From Purpureocillium takamizusanense (Eukaryota; Ascomycota; Sordariomycetes; Hypocreales; Ophiocordycipitaceae), in contig NC_063068.1 in NCBI RefSeq assembly GCF_022605165.1, forward strand, positions 2,418,001 through 2,482,000: DNA of 64,000 nt. The letters run 5' to 3'. Of this stretch, positions 45,061 to 56,093 are shown piece after piece (position 1 is the first letter of the stretch; each line of letters opens with the position of its first letter). The position numbers and the translations under genes are program-made. A model generated the notes under the pieces. It saw nothing but the letters and a program-made list of their open reading frames with translations. It searched no databases and was not told where the DNA came from.

Positions 45061-46703
45061 GGACTCTCGCATCCCCCCCCCCCGGTACTAGCCCGACCTC
45101 TCGGGCCCGCGACTCGTGCGCGGCCACTTGATTGACTGTATAGTTGTATCACAACCCGTGCCGTGTAACCTCATACGGCGCACGAGGCTATTGTACTGTA
45201 CTGCACCGTATGCCAATGTACTATATCCATTATAGAGCGTTTTTGATTGTCATCTGACACTTCCTGTGGGCTCGCCGGATCACAAGCCCATCACAATTTG
45301 ACGTCATGCGAAGCATTCGGTATACTATGAAAAGTCCATTGGCATACCTTCACCAATGCTCGGTGGCTGTTTCAGCGCGCCGGTGCCACCAGAGCACGCT
45401 CCACATCTCATTGACCCCGGCGCCGTGAAACACCGCTTCCTCAGCGCCACGTCCACAGGCAGCCACGTTTCAGACGCCGCCTCTGTAAATGTGCGAAGCA
45501 GGCATGGCATAGGTAGGTAGCCGATACCTCGTGAACTTTCTACGGCGATCGGCCGCCTTGAGTCAAGCCTCCCTATTCTACATTGGGAAACCGTGCTGCT
45601 TCTCCAGAGATGAACATGCAAGTCATGAACGGACCAAGATGAAGAAAATCAAATGCAAGGCTCCTTCACGGCCAAGGATCGACGTGGCGTGGCCTTGCGT
45701 GGCGGCCGCCGGGGTTTTGCAGGGACGAGACATCGAGAGAGACGTGTAACCCCCCTCCCTTCTGCGGAGCGACTCGTCGTCAACCTCGACTTGATCCAAA
45801 TTACCCCGCGGGATGTACATCCTTGATGCCTCGTTGTTTCGTAGCGTAGAGTGGCTAGCCTATTACCATTGACTTCCTTCCTGGTCGTACTCTGTCTCGA
45901 TCGCGCACGCGCACTGGCGATGCGATTTCCGGGGTAAAATTGCGCATCGCACCAGTGTCCCCGGCATCAAGCTCGTGGTTAGACAAGCAAAAAGACGACA
46001 CTGCCCTTCACTCATGCAACCTGAGGAGCGAGGGGGCCAACCCTGAGGAGTCGAGGACCCAGAAGGATCGCTTGCTTCCCCAGTGTCTCGTCTCGCCCGT
46101 CCGCGACCAACATGGAATCGGACGACTGTCTGTGCTCCAGTCCTACGGGGCATGGTGCCAAGACAACCCCAAGAGGCTCTTGTGTCGAGAATGACGCCAT
46201 ACGCAAGCTGCATAGAGACGCATGAGGGACCTTCGTCGCCGGCTAGCAGCAACGAGGGGCGTCCGGGCCAACGAGGGCACAGAGCTCGTCTCCCTTGGAG
46301 GTATGGCTGGGGGCAAGCGGTGAGGAGCGCCCCGACGCTTGGCTGCGAGTCCACAGGGAGCCGACCATGGCAAAGTCATGTGCTTGTCCAGTCATGTCTG
46401 TCTGTCTGACAACCGTCGTCGCCAGACGGTTGGTCGTTGCAGAGTTTTGACATGGAGGTATTTCTGGAACAGCCGCCAAAAGCGCAAGCGACTCAGCTAC
46501 ACCACTTCCTCCATCCACCAGCGGCACCCCTCCCCGTCAGGCCATTCATGCAGCCATATCATAACTTACTTCCCTTGGCCGTGGCATAATCTGCAGCACT
46601 CGAGTGGTAGCTCGTTTTTAAACCGCCGTCTGATCGGCCTCAGGTTGAGCGGCGTTTCTCCGGCATCTGCAGGCGATTCCCGCCTTGACAATGATTGCCC
46701 GGA

Positions 46704-46811
46704 TCACCTTCCAAGCTCCTTCTGCACCTCGTTGATCGTGTCTCGCTGTTGGTTCTTGCGAGGCAGCGTGCGCAGCATCATGGCCCACCGCTCCGTCTGA
46801 AAGGCCTTCAT
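46704..46811 (-). other. Isolated coding-like segment, 35 codons, possible terminal exon or gene relic
   Basis: From the ATG at 46811 to TGA at 46704-46706 the minus strand encodes MKAFQTERWAMMLRTLP followed by a hydrophilic RKNQQRDTINEVQKELGR. Composition and charge pattern look like an amphipathic helix of a real protein rather than random GC-rich translation, and codons favour G/C at third position. A CAG directly upstream of CCAATG could be a splice acceptor. An upstream frame (about 46830-46900, -) reading KVQQCMHARVISATVGAAL is also protein-like, but I could not join the two. Not recognised. Confidence 0.3.
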
Positions 46812-49800
46812 TGGCTGCCACCACCGCGATCATCTACCAAGCGCGGCCCCGACGGTGGCGCTAATGACGCGGGCGTGCATGCACTGTTGTACTTTGAAGA
46901 AGTATATGGGATGGACGTCGTGAGCGGGAGGCGAGACCGCTTGGAATCCACATCGCTCTTCGCTTCTGGATTCCCTTGTTTTCGATGTGAGGAAACTGTC
47001 ATGGCTATTTTGTCGCGAGGCGAGGCGTCGGGGCTTTGGATGATAAAAAAGAACAGAAAGAAGACGAAAACCAAGCATTGCAACATGGTGATTCTGACAT
47101 ATGTACTTCGTACTTTGTGGTCATGGCCGCAATCCACGATTTGCCTTTCTTTCGGCAGTACACTTTGGCTGGTGCCTTCCGATGTCGCAATTCGAGTATC
47201 AAAGTCAAATGCACACCATCAAAGCAAAAGCCGTGCTGTACTCTTCTTGCAGTGCACACATGTAAGTCTGTAGTCCCATGTTGTCAGGGCGCTTCTCGTG
47301 GAGCATCTGTACATCGAGGGTTACCCCGCTGGTCTTGATCTTTGTCAAGGCCTGCCTGGGAGAGGGCGCCGTATATCTACAGTATGAAATACAGCACGAA
47401 GTACTACTTATTCCGAACAGCACTGTAAGTTGTACTGTACAGCACATAAAGGCGAATGGATAAATAAAAGAAACACTTGCCCGATTCGCGGCAGCGCGCC
47501 CGTGGCCATGACTCGGGGCGAGTCGCAAGCCCAGCCATGCCAGCATTGAAGCCGGGCGGTGCCCACGCCCGAACGCACAATTCGCGAAAGGCGGTCGGCG
47601 TCACACTGGCGGCTGTGGGGTCGTGCGGTTATCCCAAATGGCAATTACCTGCAGCAAGGCGCCCAAAGGTGTGACCCACGAGAAAACCGACGCAGTCGTT
47701 CAACTCGGTACAGCATCTCGAGCTGGGTGCGGCATAAGTCTGCGGCGGTACACGCCTTGACGTTGCTCCCAAACGTCGCACGGCATGGAAGGCGTCTAAG
47801 GGATCCATCAAACAGCCTCGCCGTGCGATTCCCCAGGCTGCGGTGGAAATCACAGTTCTTGGCGCCAGTCCCGTCGACACCGAGCTCGTCCGCATACGTG
47901 GCTGATTAGCTCCCTCGAGTTGGTCCGAGGCAGGTCGTCATGGCACGGCTGATGTCACGATACCGCGAATGTGGCACGTCGGCGAGTCCAATCTGAGATG
48001 ACGACAGCCAGCTTCGACTCTCCTCCCTGTGAGCCTTTTGCACAGACATGGGCGGCATACTAATGTGAGTTAGTACGGCTGCCCCCTGCACCTAGGAGAG
48101 CTTCGCGCAGCACCTGCCTTCTCGCAGCTGCAGAGCGCGTCGCGTTGGCTCCTCCTCATGCATGATATGATTTGCGCATTGTTTTGCGGTTGCATGTTGT
48201 GCGGTCAAAGTACTGGGAACACAGGGAGGGTCCAGAGGGGCTCGCATATGACAGGGGGTCCCTGAACCATGCCTGCTCCCAATCAAACATGGAGAGACGC
48301 GGTTGGCGGGGCCAGAAATGACATAAAGTGGAGGGGCTGCAGCAGGGCGAGTCTGGCTGCTGTGAGAGACAGCCTTTGAGTCCGAATCTTGCGGGAGCGG
48401 TGAGCTGAGCGCTTTTGGTAGGACTGCCGCGACGAGTGACGGTGATAGCATCGTGGGCAGATATCCACGGATGCGCGCCGGGAATGCGCCCCACGAAGGG
48501 TCAAGGGCAGATGGACCAGTGGACAATCAAGTGGCGAACTGAGCGGCCGCATCAACGGCCAGTCCCTGCTTGCCTTGCGTTAGAGGTCGTGGACTGGTCC
48601 CGTGGGTTGGGCGTCTTCAGGCGTCTGGTCCCCATGACGAAGATGTCATTCGGAGGCAAGGGCCGCTAGCAGCGAGCCATCCACCAACCCTGCCCACGCT
48701 AATGAGATCTGGAGGAGGGACCAGGGTCGCACGGACGGAGCACGAGAGAGAGAGAGATGGCTAGCGCTCTTTCTTACGTTGCCGTCATGGCACTGGCGGC
48801 CAAGGCCTGGACGTCGCAATCTGCTGATACGAAACTTGGGTGCGAGTAACGCGACGCGCGCGCCTGTGACAGATCGACGAGAGAGAGCGAGACGGCCATG
48901 GCTCAAGAAAACCGACGCGCGCGAGCGACGAGAGCCGATATGGGGTGCCGCGGAGAGTACGACAGGTCGAGGATGCCGGCGGACGTCGTGCGACGTCGAT
49001 AAGAGTACCCGTGCAGATGGAAATTCGGGACTGGGCACAACGCCGCCTTCACGAACAGAGGGGCGGCGCCTTTGGTGTGTGGGCACTGTCTCAAAGCCGC
49101 CTCGGCAGCGTCGCATGACGAAACGGCCAAGCCGGCCGGGGCAGAGGCAACAATATGTAGGTCGTAGTCATGAGGGAAGCTGAGGCATCTTTTTTAGTCT
49201 GAGGAATGCGCTGCGCCATTGAGTTGTCGTTGAAGAGGTTCTAGGCATCTTGTCCGTAATAGTGCAGCGCCAGGTACGTAAACAGCGGGCACCCTCTACG
49301 CCTGCGTTGCTGGGCATGCTGCATACCTGGGGCTCACCTGGCCTCCGTCTCAGACACCGGAGGCGCGTCCATACGCACCTCGGCCGGCCGGCCGGCAGGT
49401 GATTGATCAATCAACGGGCGAGAGGCGAGCAAGGCGTCGGACCAGTGCCTGGCTTGGTCTCTGGAGAGAGGCACAGGCATGCCATGCACTGCGCTCAATC
49501 GAAAAGGCAGCTGCAGCGGCTGCAGGAATGGTGGTGTGTTTGCTGCCACGGACCTGCAGCTTGTGGGCTGATTGATGAGGGTGAAGAAGTTTGGGATCCT
49601 ACCGCTGTCAGCCGAGCGAGCTGGAGGGAGGGAGGGGAGGGGGGAGCGGTGCGAGGTGGGAGGATCGATGCCCGGTTCCTCTCGTCGGGATGTGATTTGC
49701 CTGCCGGGCGTAGACCACAATGGATGAAACCTTGCAAGGCAGGAGCAATGAGCTTATAACCTGGGTTCGTGATTAATACAGAGGTAGGTGCGCACCAGGT

Positions 49801-51682
49801 AGGTTCCTGCCTGTGTCTCGCCTGCGTCAATCCATGTCCCGAGATGAAGCAACCAAGCACGCAAGCAAGGTACGGTGGTTCCTTATAGTACCTACCTTAC
49901 TAAAGTACTACCTCGATACGTACGAGTACCCCAGGTACTAAGGTTTCTATCGTTTCAAAGATACAGGTATCTATAAAGTCCACCATGATGAGCCTTGCCT
50001 AAGGTCAGGTGTCGACGAATGGCAGGCCATGGGAAAAGGGAGAATAAGGCCATCTGTGGCTCCGTCACTTATGAGGTGCGCTCAACTTCAGACACCGCGT
50101 GCAGCTACGCGTGGCAACGTGCGGAGTGCACTCCTGCTCCGGGCTCGTACGAACTCTGTACCTCACGTAGCATGCGTAGGTAGGCACTACGTATACTACT
50201 ACCTGCTAATACTGCGTACAGCGGATCGAGATATTGGAATGTTCGACTGCTTCCCCGCCATGCCTGCCCTGCGACTACTACTGCGAAGGCGTGCCGAGAA
50301 GCATCCCCCGGGCCCACCCGGGACCTCGGGCACCCGGCTCCAGCTCACACAAGACGCGGGTGCACCGCTGAAGCACGCCAGCCAGCGCACCCGGGCCCGG
50401 GCGTACAGTGGGCTTGGCGCCGAAGCAAAGCCCCAGCGCGGGAGCTTCCCGCATAGCTCGCCGCGCCGGGCATCGGTCTACCAGACGTGTCGGTCGAGGG
50501 ACGGGCCCAATGGCTGCGGACCATCATGTCGCCATGTCGGCATGAATGCTGTGTCCCCATGGGACTTGATGGGAGATGCCGTCCATTGTCACCCCAGGCC
50601 CAGACACCCAGGCAAGGTAGGCAGGTCCTTGGTGCGTACGATGCAGCTGCTCAGTCCGTACATACACTGAGATACTGAAGTAGGCTTTGCCCCACGGAGC
50701 CGACCTTTCATGGTCCCAGCGACCGGCGCCGCTTGATGGGGGGCGGCGGGCCTCCTGGCTATCGCCCAAGGCACATGCTGTTGTCCGACCTGGCGAGGTT
50801 CTACGGCATCTGCCTGTGGCATGACTGCAATGTCCCATTCGCGTACTTGGCGAAGGCCTCGAACGCGCCGCGATGCGACGATGAGCCCTCCCTCGGGCGC
50901 GCCCATTAAGAGAGGGCCGTCATCGTCGTCGTCGTCGTGCCTGTCGCGGCCTCGTCGCCGTCGCCGTCGCCGTCGTCTTGCACCGGTGCCTCCGCGGGGA
51001 GTCGGCTGAGGCGAGACAAGGGCGGCGGCAGAGGCGACGATCATGTTTGCAGCCGCAGCAGCCATACGGATAATTTACTTGGCATGGCCCGCACGCTCTG
51101 AAGGCTCTTGGCGCACGCAGCAGGGATGTCATGGCGCTGCTGAAAGGGGGCCATTGGCTATTTTTCACTTCGCGTTGAAGGCCGCCCTCTCGGCTATCCT
51201 ACGTACATACGTATGGCATGCGAGAGCGCTAGGTTCGGAGTGCACGGCACCCGCCGTCGACCAAACGACGACGAGACGAGGGAGCAGAGACACCTTCTAC
51301 ATCATCCCATCTTCACCACCGTGAAAGAATCATTGGGTGGCCCATCATCTGAGCATCGTCATCATCACATATCGTCTTTGTGCGGCGCTGCGGGTTCGCT
51401 GCTGCTGCAAGTGCTACTGCACACCTAGCGGCTCCGGCCCCCATTATTGGACCGCTGACCGGCGCCGTGGGGGGAGCGGCGGCAACCAGCGCCCACAGAG
51501 TCCCCCTCCCCACCCGTCTGGGCGTTGCAGCCGCAGGTCACGCTCCAAGTACCCAGTACTTGTGGTGGGCGCGGCACCCGTCATTCGGACTCCCCCCCAC
51601 GGGCCTGTGACTTTCCAATCAGCAGGGCGCTCCAATGGCCTCCGGGAGGGGGGTCTCGAATGGGCGGCGGCCACCATGGTCC

Positions 51683-51697
51683 GGGGGGGGGGGGGGG
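51683..51697. repeat. 15-base poly-G run
   Basis: An uninterrupted G run within a G/C-rich stretch, a possible G-quadruplex or assembly-sensitive site. Confidence 0.8.
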
Positions 51698-52627
51698 CAA
51701 GGGGCCCACCACCGGCGCCGAGACTGGCGAGTGCGGCTAGGCCAGACGTGAACCGCCGTCGCTGGCGGCGGGGTGCTATGATGCGATGGGATAGGCCATC
51801 CGTGAAGGAGCATGGCGGACGACGACGATAAACGGGATGGGTTGTTGTGTTGCTGACTGGCTGGATGCCGAGCATGAGCATCCATTGCAATGCCATGCCA
51901 TGCCATCCATCCCATCCACGGATCCATTCCCACCCTTGCCCATGCGCCATGCCCATGCCCGTTCCATGTTCCATGCTCCATGCTCCCTGCTCCAGCTTCC
52001 ATGCTCCCAAGCCCGCCGCCGGCCCTCCTGCACGCCCGTCCACTATCGCATTGTCGCCAAAGCGCTCCCGTCTCTTCTCTGGCCCCTCCCTCCACTTTGC
52101 GGCTTATCGTGTGTTTTTATTTATTTATTTTTCTTTCCATCTTATTTTAATCCAAGTACCACTACTACCACTGCTGACCTTGCACCCACCCGCCCGTCCT
52201 CCACCAACCCCTGCCTGGCGCCTCTCGTCCGGACTCGGCCCAGCACTCGCGCGCGCGCCATCGTCAGCGGGCAATGGAAGATACCTGGGTAGAGAGAACC
52301 GCCCAGCCAAGCCCCCAGGTGGCCCCTCCATCCCTCCCCTCCAGCGGCGGCGCACCCCCCCTGTCCCTCGACCGCCCGCAGGACCCCTTCTTCTTCCCTT
52401 GAAACGCAACTTTCCCGTTTTCTCACCTCTCCACCACCAACCGCCTCGCCGTTCCCCTCCTGCAACGGTGGGAATTCGGTGTGTTTTTTTTCTTGCCTTC
52501 CACCGAAGACAATTCCTCCGCAGCGGCTTCGAGGGCTTTTCTCGATCATTGCCGTCGCCGCTCGCTTCTTTTTGCTGCTTTTTAGTTACGGCGTCCCGGC
52601 GAGCTCCTTCGTGGTGTGCGCAACAAG

Positions 52628-53162
52628 GTGAGTCAGTCTTGTTATCGTCCGTTGCCTCGCCTGCGTTGTTTTGCCGCCTACCTCCCCCCTACCGCCTCGT
52701 CCTCGCCACAATATTTTTTTACACTTTCGAGTTCTGGCGACCGCCCTGCCTTCCTCTGACTCCCCATCGTTGCCTCGTATTCCCCATGAAAAATCCCTCC
52801 CCTTCTCTTTGACGCTCTCCCTCGTCTCTCATCGCTGTTGCGTCTCTGCCGTACTGCGAGGCTGTGCTGCGGTATCGTTCGTTGCCCGGTGTCTCGGAGT
52901 TGCGTTGGCTCCCCCGTCGCCGTGCAGCTCGTCCAGGTGCCGTTGCCTCGCCTTGCATGGTGCTCCACGAGAAATCGCTCGCCCCTTTCCGCAGAGACAC
53001 GGTCGCGACACGCTCGAAGCTCGTCGGCATCGCCAGCTGCCTTGCACCCGTTCGTGTATTGTGATTGTGCCTGCGTTCACCTCGTCCTCCCATACATATT
53101 GTCCCGGGACTCCTCTGATTCACACTACCCGTGAGAACCCCCCTTGTGCCGTGCACTTGCAG
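52628..53162 (+). promoter_or_regulatory. Possible 5' UTR intron of the LRR gene
   Basis: AAG/GTGAGT at 52628 and CTTGCAG ending at 53162 could bound an intron within the pyrimidine-rich leader upstream of the ATG at 53504. Other donor/acceptor pairs are also available, so this is a suggestion only. Confidence 0.25.
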
Positions 53163-53503
53163 GAGTCCTTGACAAGACCGCCATCACTGTGTGCATGTCC
53201 GCCGCCTTCACCTACTTCACTTGCGTGTTGGCCACTCCACCGATTCTCTCGCTCCGCCTTCTCTCCCGCTCCCTCGGTCCGGCCGTCCCTTTGCTGACCT
53301 GCCACATCCAGGCCGGCTACCTTGAGAGCAGCATCAACAACCCAAGGTTGTTTCGAGGCCGCGACGGCTCGAGGACTCCGACTCGTGTCCATCTCTCGAC
53401 GTCTCCTTCGAACACCTTAGCCACTCCTTTACAAGCTGAGATAGACAACTGCCTCGGTCGGCCCGCCCAAATGTATAGATAAACTCCCTCGCGAACCGCC
53501 AAG

Positions 53504-56093
53504 ATGGATTCGGAAGATGGAGAGTACTTCGTAAAAGTAAGTGGCTCCCACACGCTTTGCTATATTCGCTCGTTCTAACTCATCTCAGCAACTGGCCGCC
53601 TTCGTGCGAACACACGAAAAAGCGCTTGCCAACGCGCTGCAGTTCCAGCGTCGCGAGGTCCGCCACCGGTCCTCCCAGAGCACCAGCTCCGTCACGATCC
53701 CGTCGTCCCCCACGCTCCCCGAACGACCGTCCACGTCATCCTCGACCAACTCGCTTGCGGCCGCCTTCTCTTTTGGATCGCTCAACTTCACATCGCACAG
53801 TGTCAAGTCGGCCAAACTTGCTCTTACACCCCACCATCTCTTCTACCTCCTCTCGCGCTTCGAGGAGCTAGGTATCAATGTCGGGCCCATGAAAGTCCGC
53901 CTTGAGAATCTCCACGACAGCAGCTCCTCTACCAATTATGTGTCCTTCCTTGGCAACACGGGGCGGTCTAGGAGTCGCAGCTCCGACGTCGGCTCAATAC
54001 ATTCTGTTTCAAGCATGCGAAGCGTCATGTCCGGCATGTCTGCCTTGTGGGCTAGTTTCGGCATCGGAGCCAGCATTTCTGCCGCGAGGACGGAGCGCCA
54101 AAAGGCGGCCCTCCAGGCCGATCTCAAGTACCTCTACTCGGCCTTTACCAAAATTCCATGCCTCCGCCTCGCCCCTGATTGGCGTGCTCGCTTGATTCGA
54201 GGGTACGAGGAGTTCCCCTTTGACTCGGCCGTCCCCATCTATGTCTTCAAGAACCTGCAAGCGCTGGAGATAAGCAGTATCGATTTTCGTCAGTTCTTTG
54301 GCTGGGACCGCCTAGCAGACCAACTTCGTTCGCTGAGCCTGAAACATGCCGGAATCGAGGACCCCGCCGATATCTTGATAGATATTGTTCTGGACGATAT
54401 GGACAAGAGACGCCGGAGGACGTCGAAATCCCACCCGTCACCCGCGGCGACCTGGGGCGTCAGCAACAGCCCGCGCCGCAGTCCAACGATACCGCACCCG
54501 GAGCTCATGCGCGCCGCATCCGCTCCTGGATCGCCAGATGTGCGAAGCGCTCTTGCCGAGCTGCGTGTCGGGTCCATGACTCCGAGCGAGCCCGCCGTTG
54601 ACGACGGCGACGGCTCTGACCATGTCAGGACCCCGGGAGCGCCTGATGATACGGAAGAAGCGTCTCGGTCGCCGGGAAAGCCTTCGAGGCCGCGCAGTAA
54701 CTCCCCACCTGGGCCACCCAGCTCACGCAACGCCTCCTCTCACGCGCGCTCCTCTCAACGCATCAAGCGCTCTGGCTCTGGCAGCTCACACTCTAGTCTA
54801 TCGGATTCGTGGCATCACCACACCAGGGGCAGCACTGGAAACCTCTTGGCCATGGGTATCTTGCCCGCGTCCAAGTGGCGGTTCTTGCGGCACCTTAGCC
54901 TTGCGGATAACGCCATGACGTCGATTCCTCCGACTAGCCTGGCTCCGCTTTCCAACACCCTCTACTCACTCGATCTGTCATCGAACCTGTTCAGTCAAAT
55001 TCCCGACAGCTTGGCAACGCTCACCGCGCTGCGGGCCTTGAACCTATCTCAATGCATGATCGATTCCCTGCACTCCCTCATCCGAAATCCACTTCCCGCT
55101 ATCACAGCCTTAAACCTTCGAGCCAATCGACTGCAGTCTCTGGCTGGCGTGGAGAAATTATACCCACTAGAGAGGCTGGATCTAAGAGACAACCGTCTGT
55201 CGGATCCCGTCGAGTTCGCAAGGTTGACTGGGATCCCAGAAATCCGAGAGATCTGGGTTGAGGGTAATCCCTTCACCCGTACCCACAAAGATTACCGTGT
55301 GGCCATCTTCAACCTGTTTAGAGCTACGCCAGGCTACACTACAGACATTGTGATTGACGGCTGTGGCCCGAGCTACTCTGAGAGGCGGATGCTCATTGAG
55401 CGAGCCCCTATTCCGGACTCAATTCCCGTGGTGAAACCCCAGGTCCCCGATGCCCCTGCAGTGGTGGACGTCAGCAAGCCGACGATCGTGTACGGTGCGG
55501 CAAAGGAGCCCGTCGTGCTTCGCAAGGAAAGGCCGGTGCCCAGAGCCGTGTCAAGTGAGATCAACACAACCTCGACTCGGCGTCGCAAGGCTTCCAAGAG
55601 GCGCATCGTTGAGTTGGCGCCAAGCGAGCGACTGGCTCCACACTTGGCGGTGGAGACGCGCAAAGAGGCGCCAAGAAAGGTTGAAGCTACCATCGCCTCG
55701 ATTTCACCGCCCGGAAACTATCGCACGTCGAAGCCATCAGAGCCCGCCCTGCTGCCCCCCGTGATTCTCGAGGACAGTCGCAGCAAAGATATGATCGACG
55801 GTGGCAGTGCCTCAGTCAGCCCCATCCCGCACGAGCGAGAGAGCCCAGACCAGAACCCCAGAGAAGGCCAGGACTGGGATGCCGGCGGCGAGATCTATCG
55901 CCGCAGGATCGAGGTTTTGCGAGACCGAGTCGGCAGCGGCTACCTGAGTGTCCTGAGCGAAGAGTCGTGGGACGGAAATTCAACCTACGCCACCCCCGGA
56001 GTCGGACCTGTGCCACCTCTACGAGCCGGGCACATCTCACATCACGCGCCACCCACCGCCCAGGCAGTCCACAGCGGTAGAACGCTGGGCTAG
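53504..56093 (+). CDS. Leucine-rich-repeat protein, function unknown
   Basis: Two exons: 53504-53536 (11 codons, MDSEDGEYFVK) and 53589-56093, giving 845 residues. The 52-nt intron has a GTAAGT donor, CTAAC branch and CTCAG acceptor; without it the frame starts at a chance codon within the intron. Residues 12-300 form a conserved-looking N-terminal domain with LTPHHLFYLLSRFEELGINVGP, a Ser-rich insertion, LKYLYSAFTKIPCLRL and a region around FKNLQALEISSIDFRQF that already has LRR character. A Ser/Pro-rich disordered linker follows. Typical LRRs lie at about 444-588 (LSLADNAM, LYSLDLSSNLFSQIP, LRALNLSQC, ITALNLRANRLQSL, LERLDLRDNRLSD) capped by an EIWVEGNPF motif. The C-terminus is disordered. 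The layout resembles LRR scaffolds such as STK11IP-like proteins, but this is uncertain. Confidence 0.87.

Larger units (their letters stand above)
45061..53503. other. Gene-poor region of about 8.4 kb
   Basis: No complete gene is supported. Contents: an 11-C run at about 45073, a coding-like segment on the minus strand at 46704-46811, a weaker TACCTAGGTA-like patch at 49880-49960, an Asp/Arg-codon-like cgtcgtcgtcg/cgccgtcgccgtc stretch near 50920-50975, a G15 run at 51683-51697, short local repeats of ccatgccatgcc/gctccatgctcc type at 51890-52000, and a long pyrimidine-rich region (52100-53500) that is likely promoter and 5' leader of the LRR gene. Most open frames are short, domain-free and overlap on opposite strands. 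Confidence 0.5.

Noticed and set aside
50589..51065. 158-codon minus-strand frame with Arg and Asp runs
   Set aside because: The runs come from (CGT/CGA)n simple sequence; the remainder is not protein-like.
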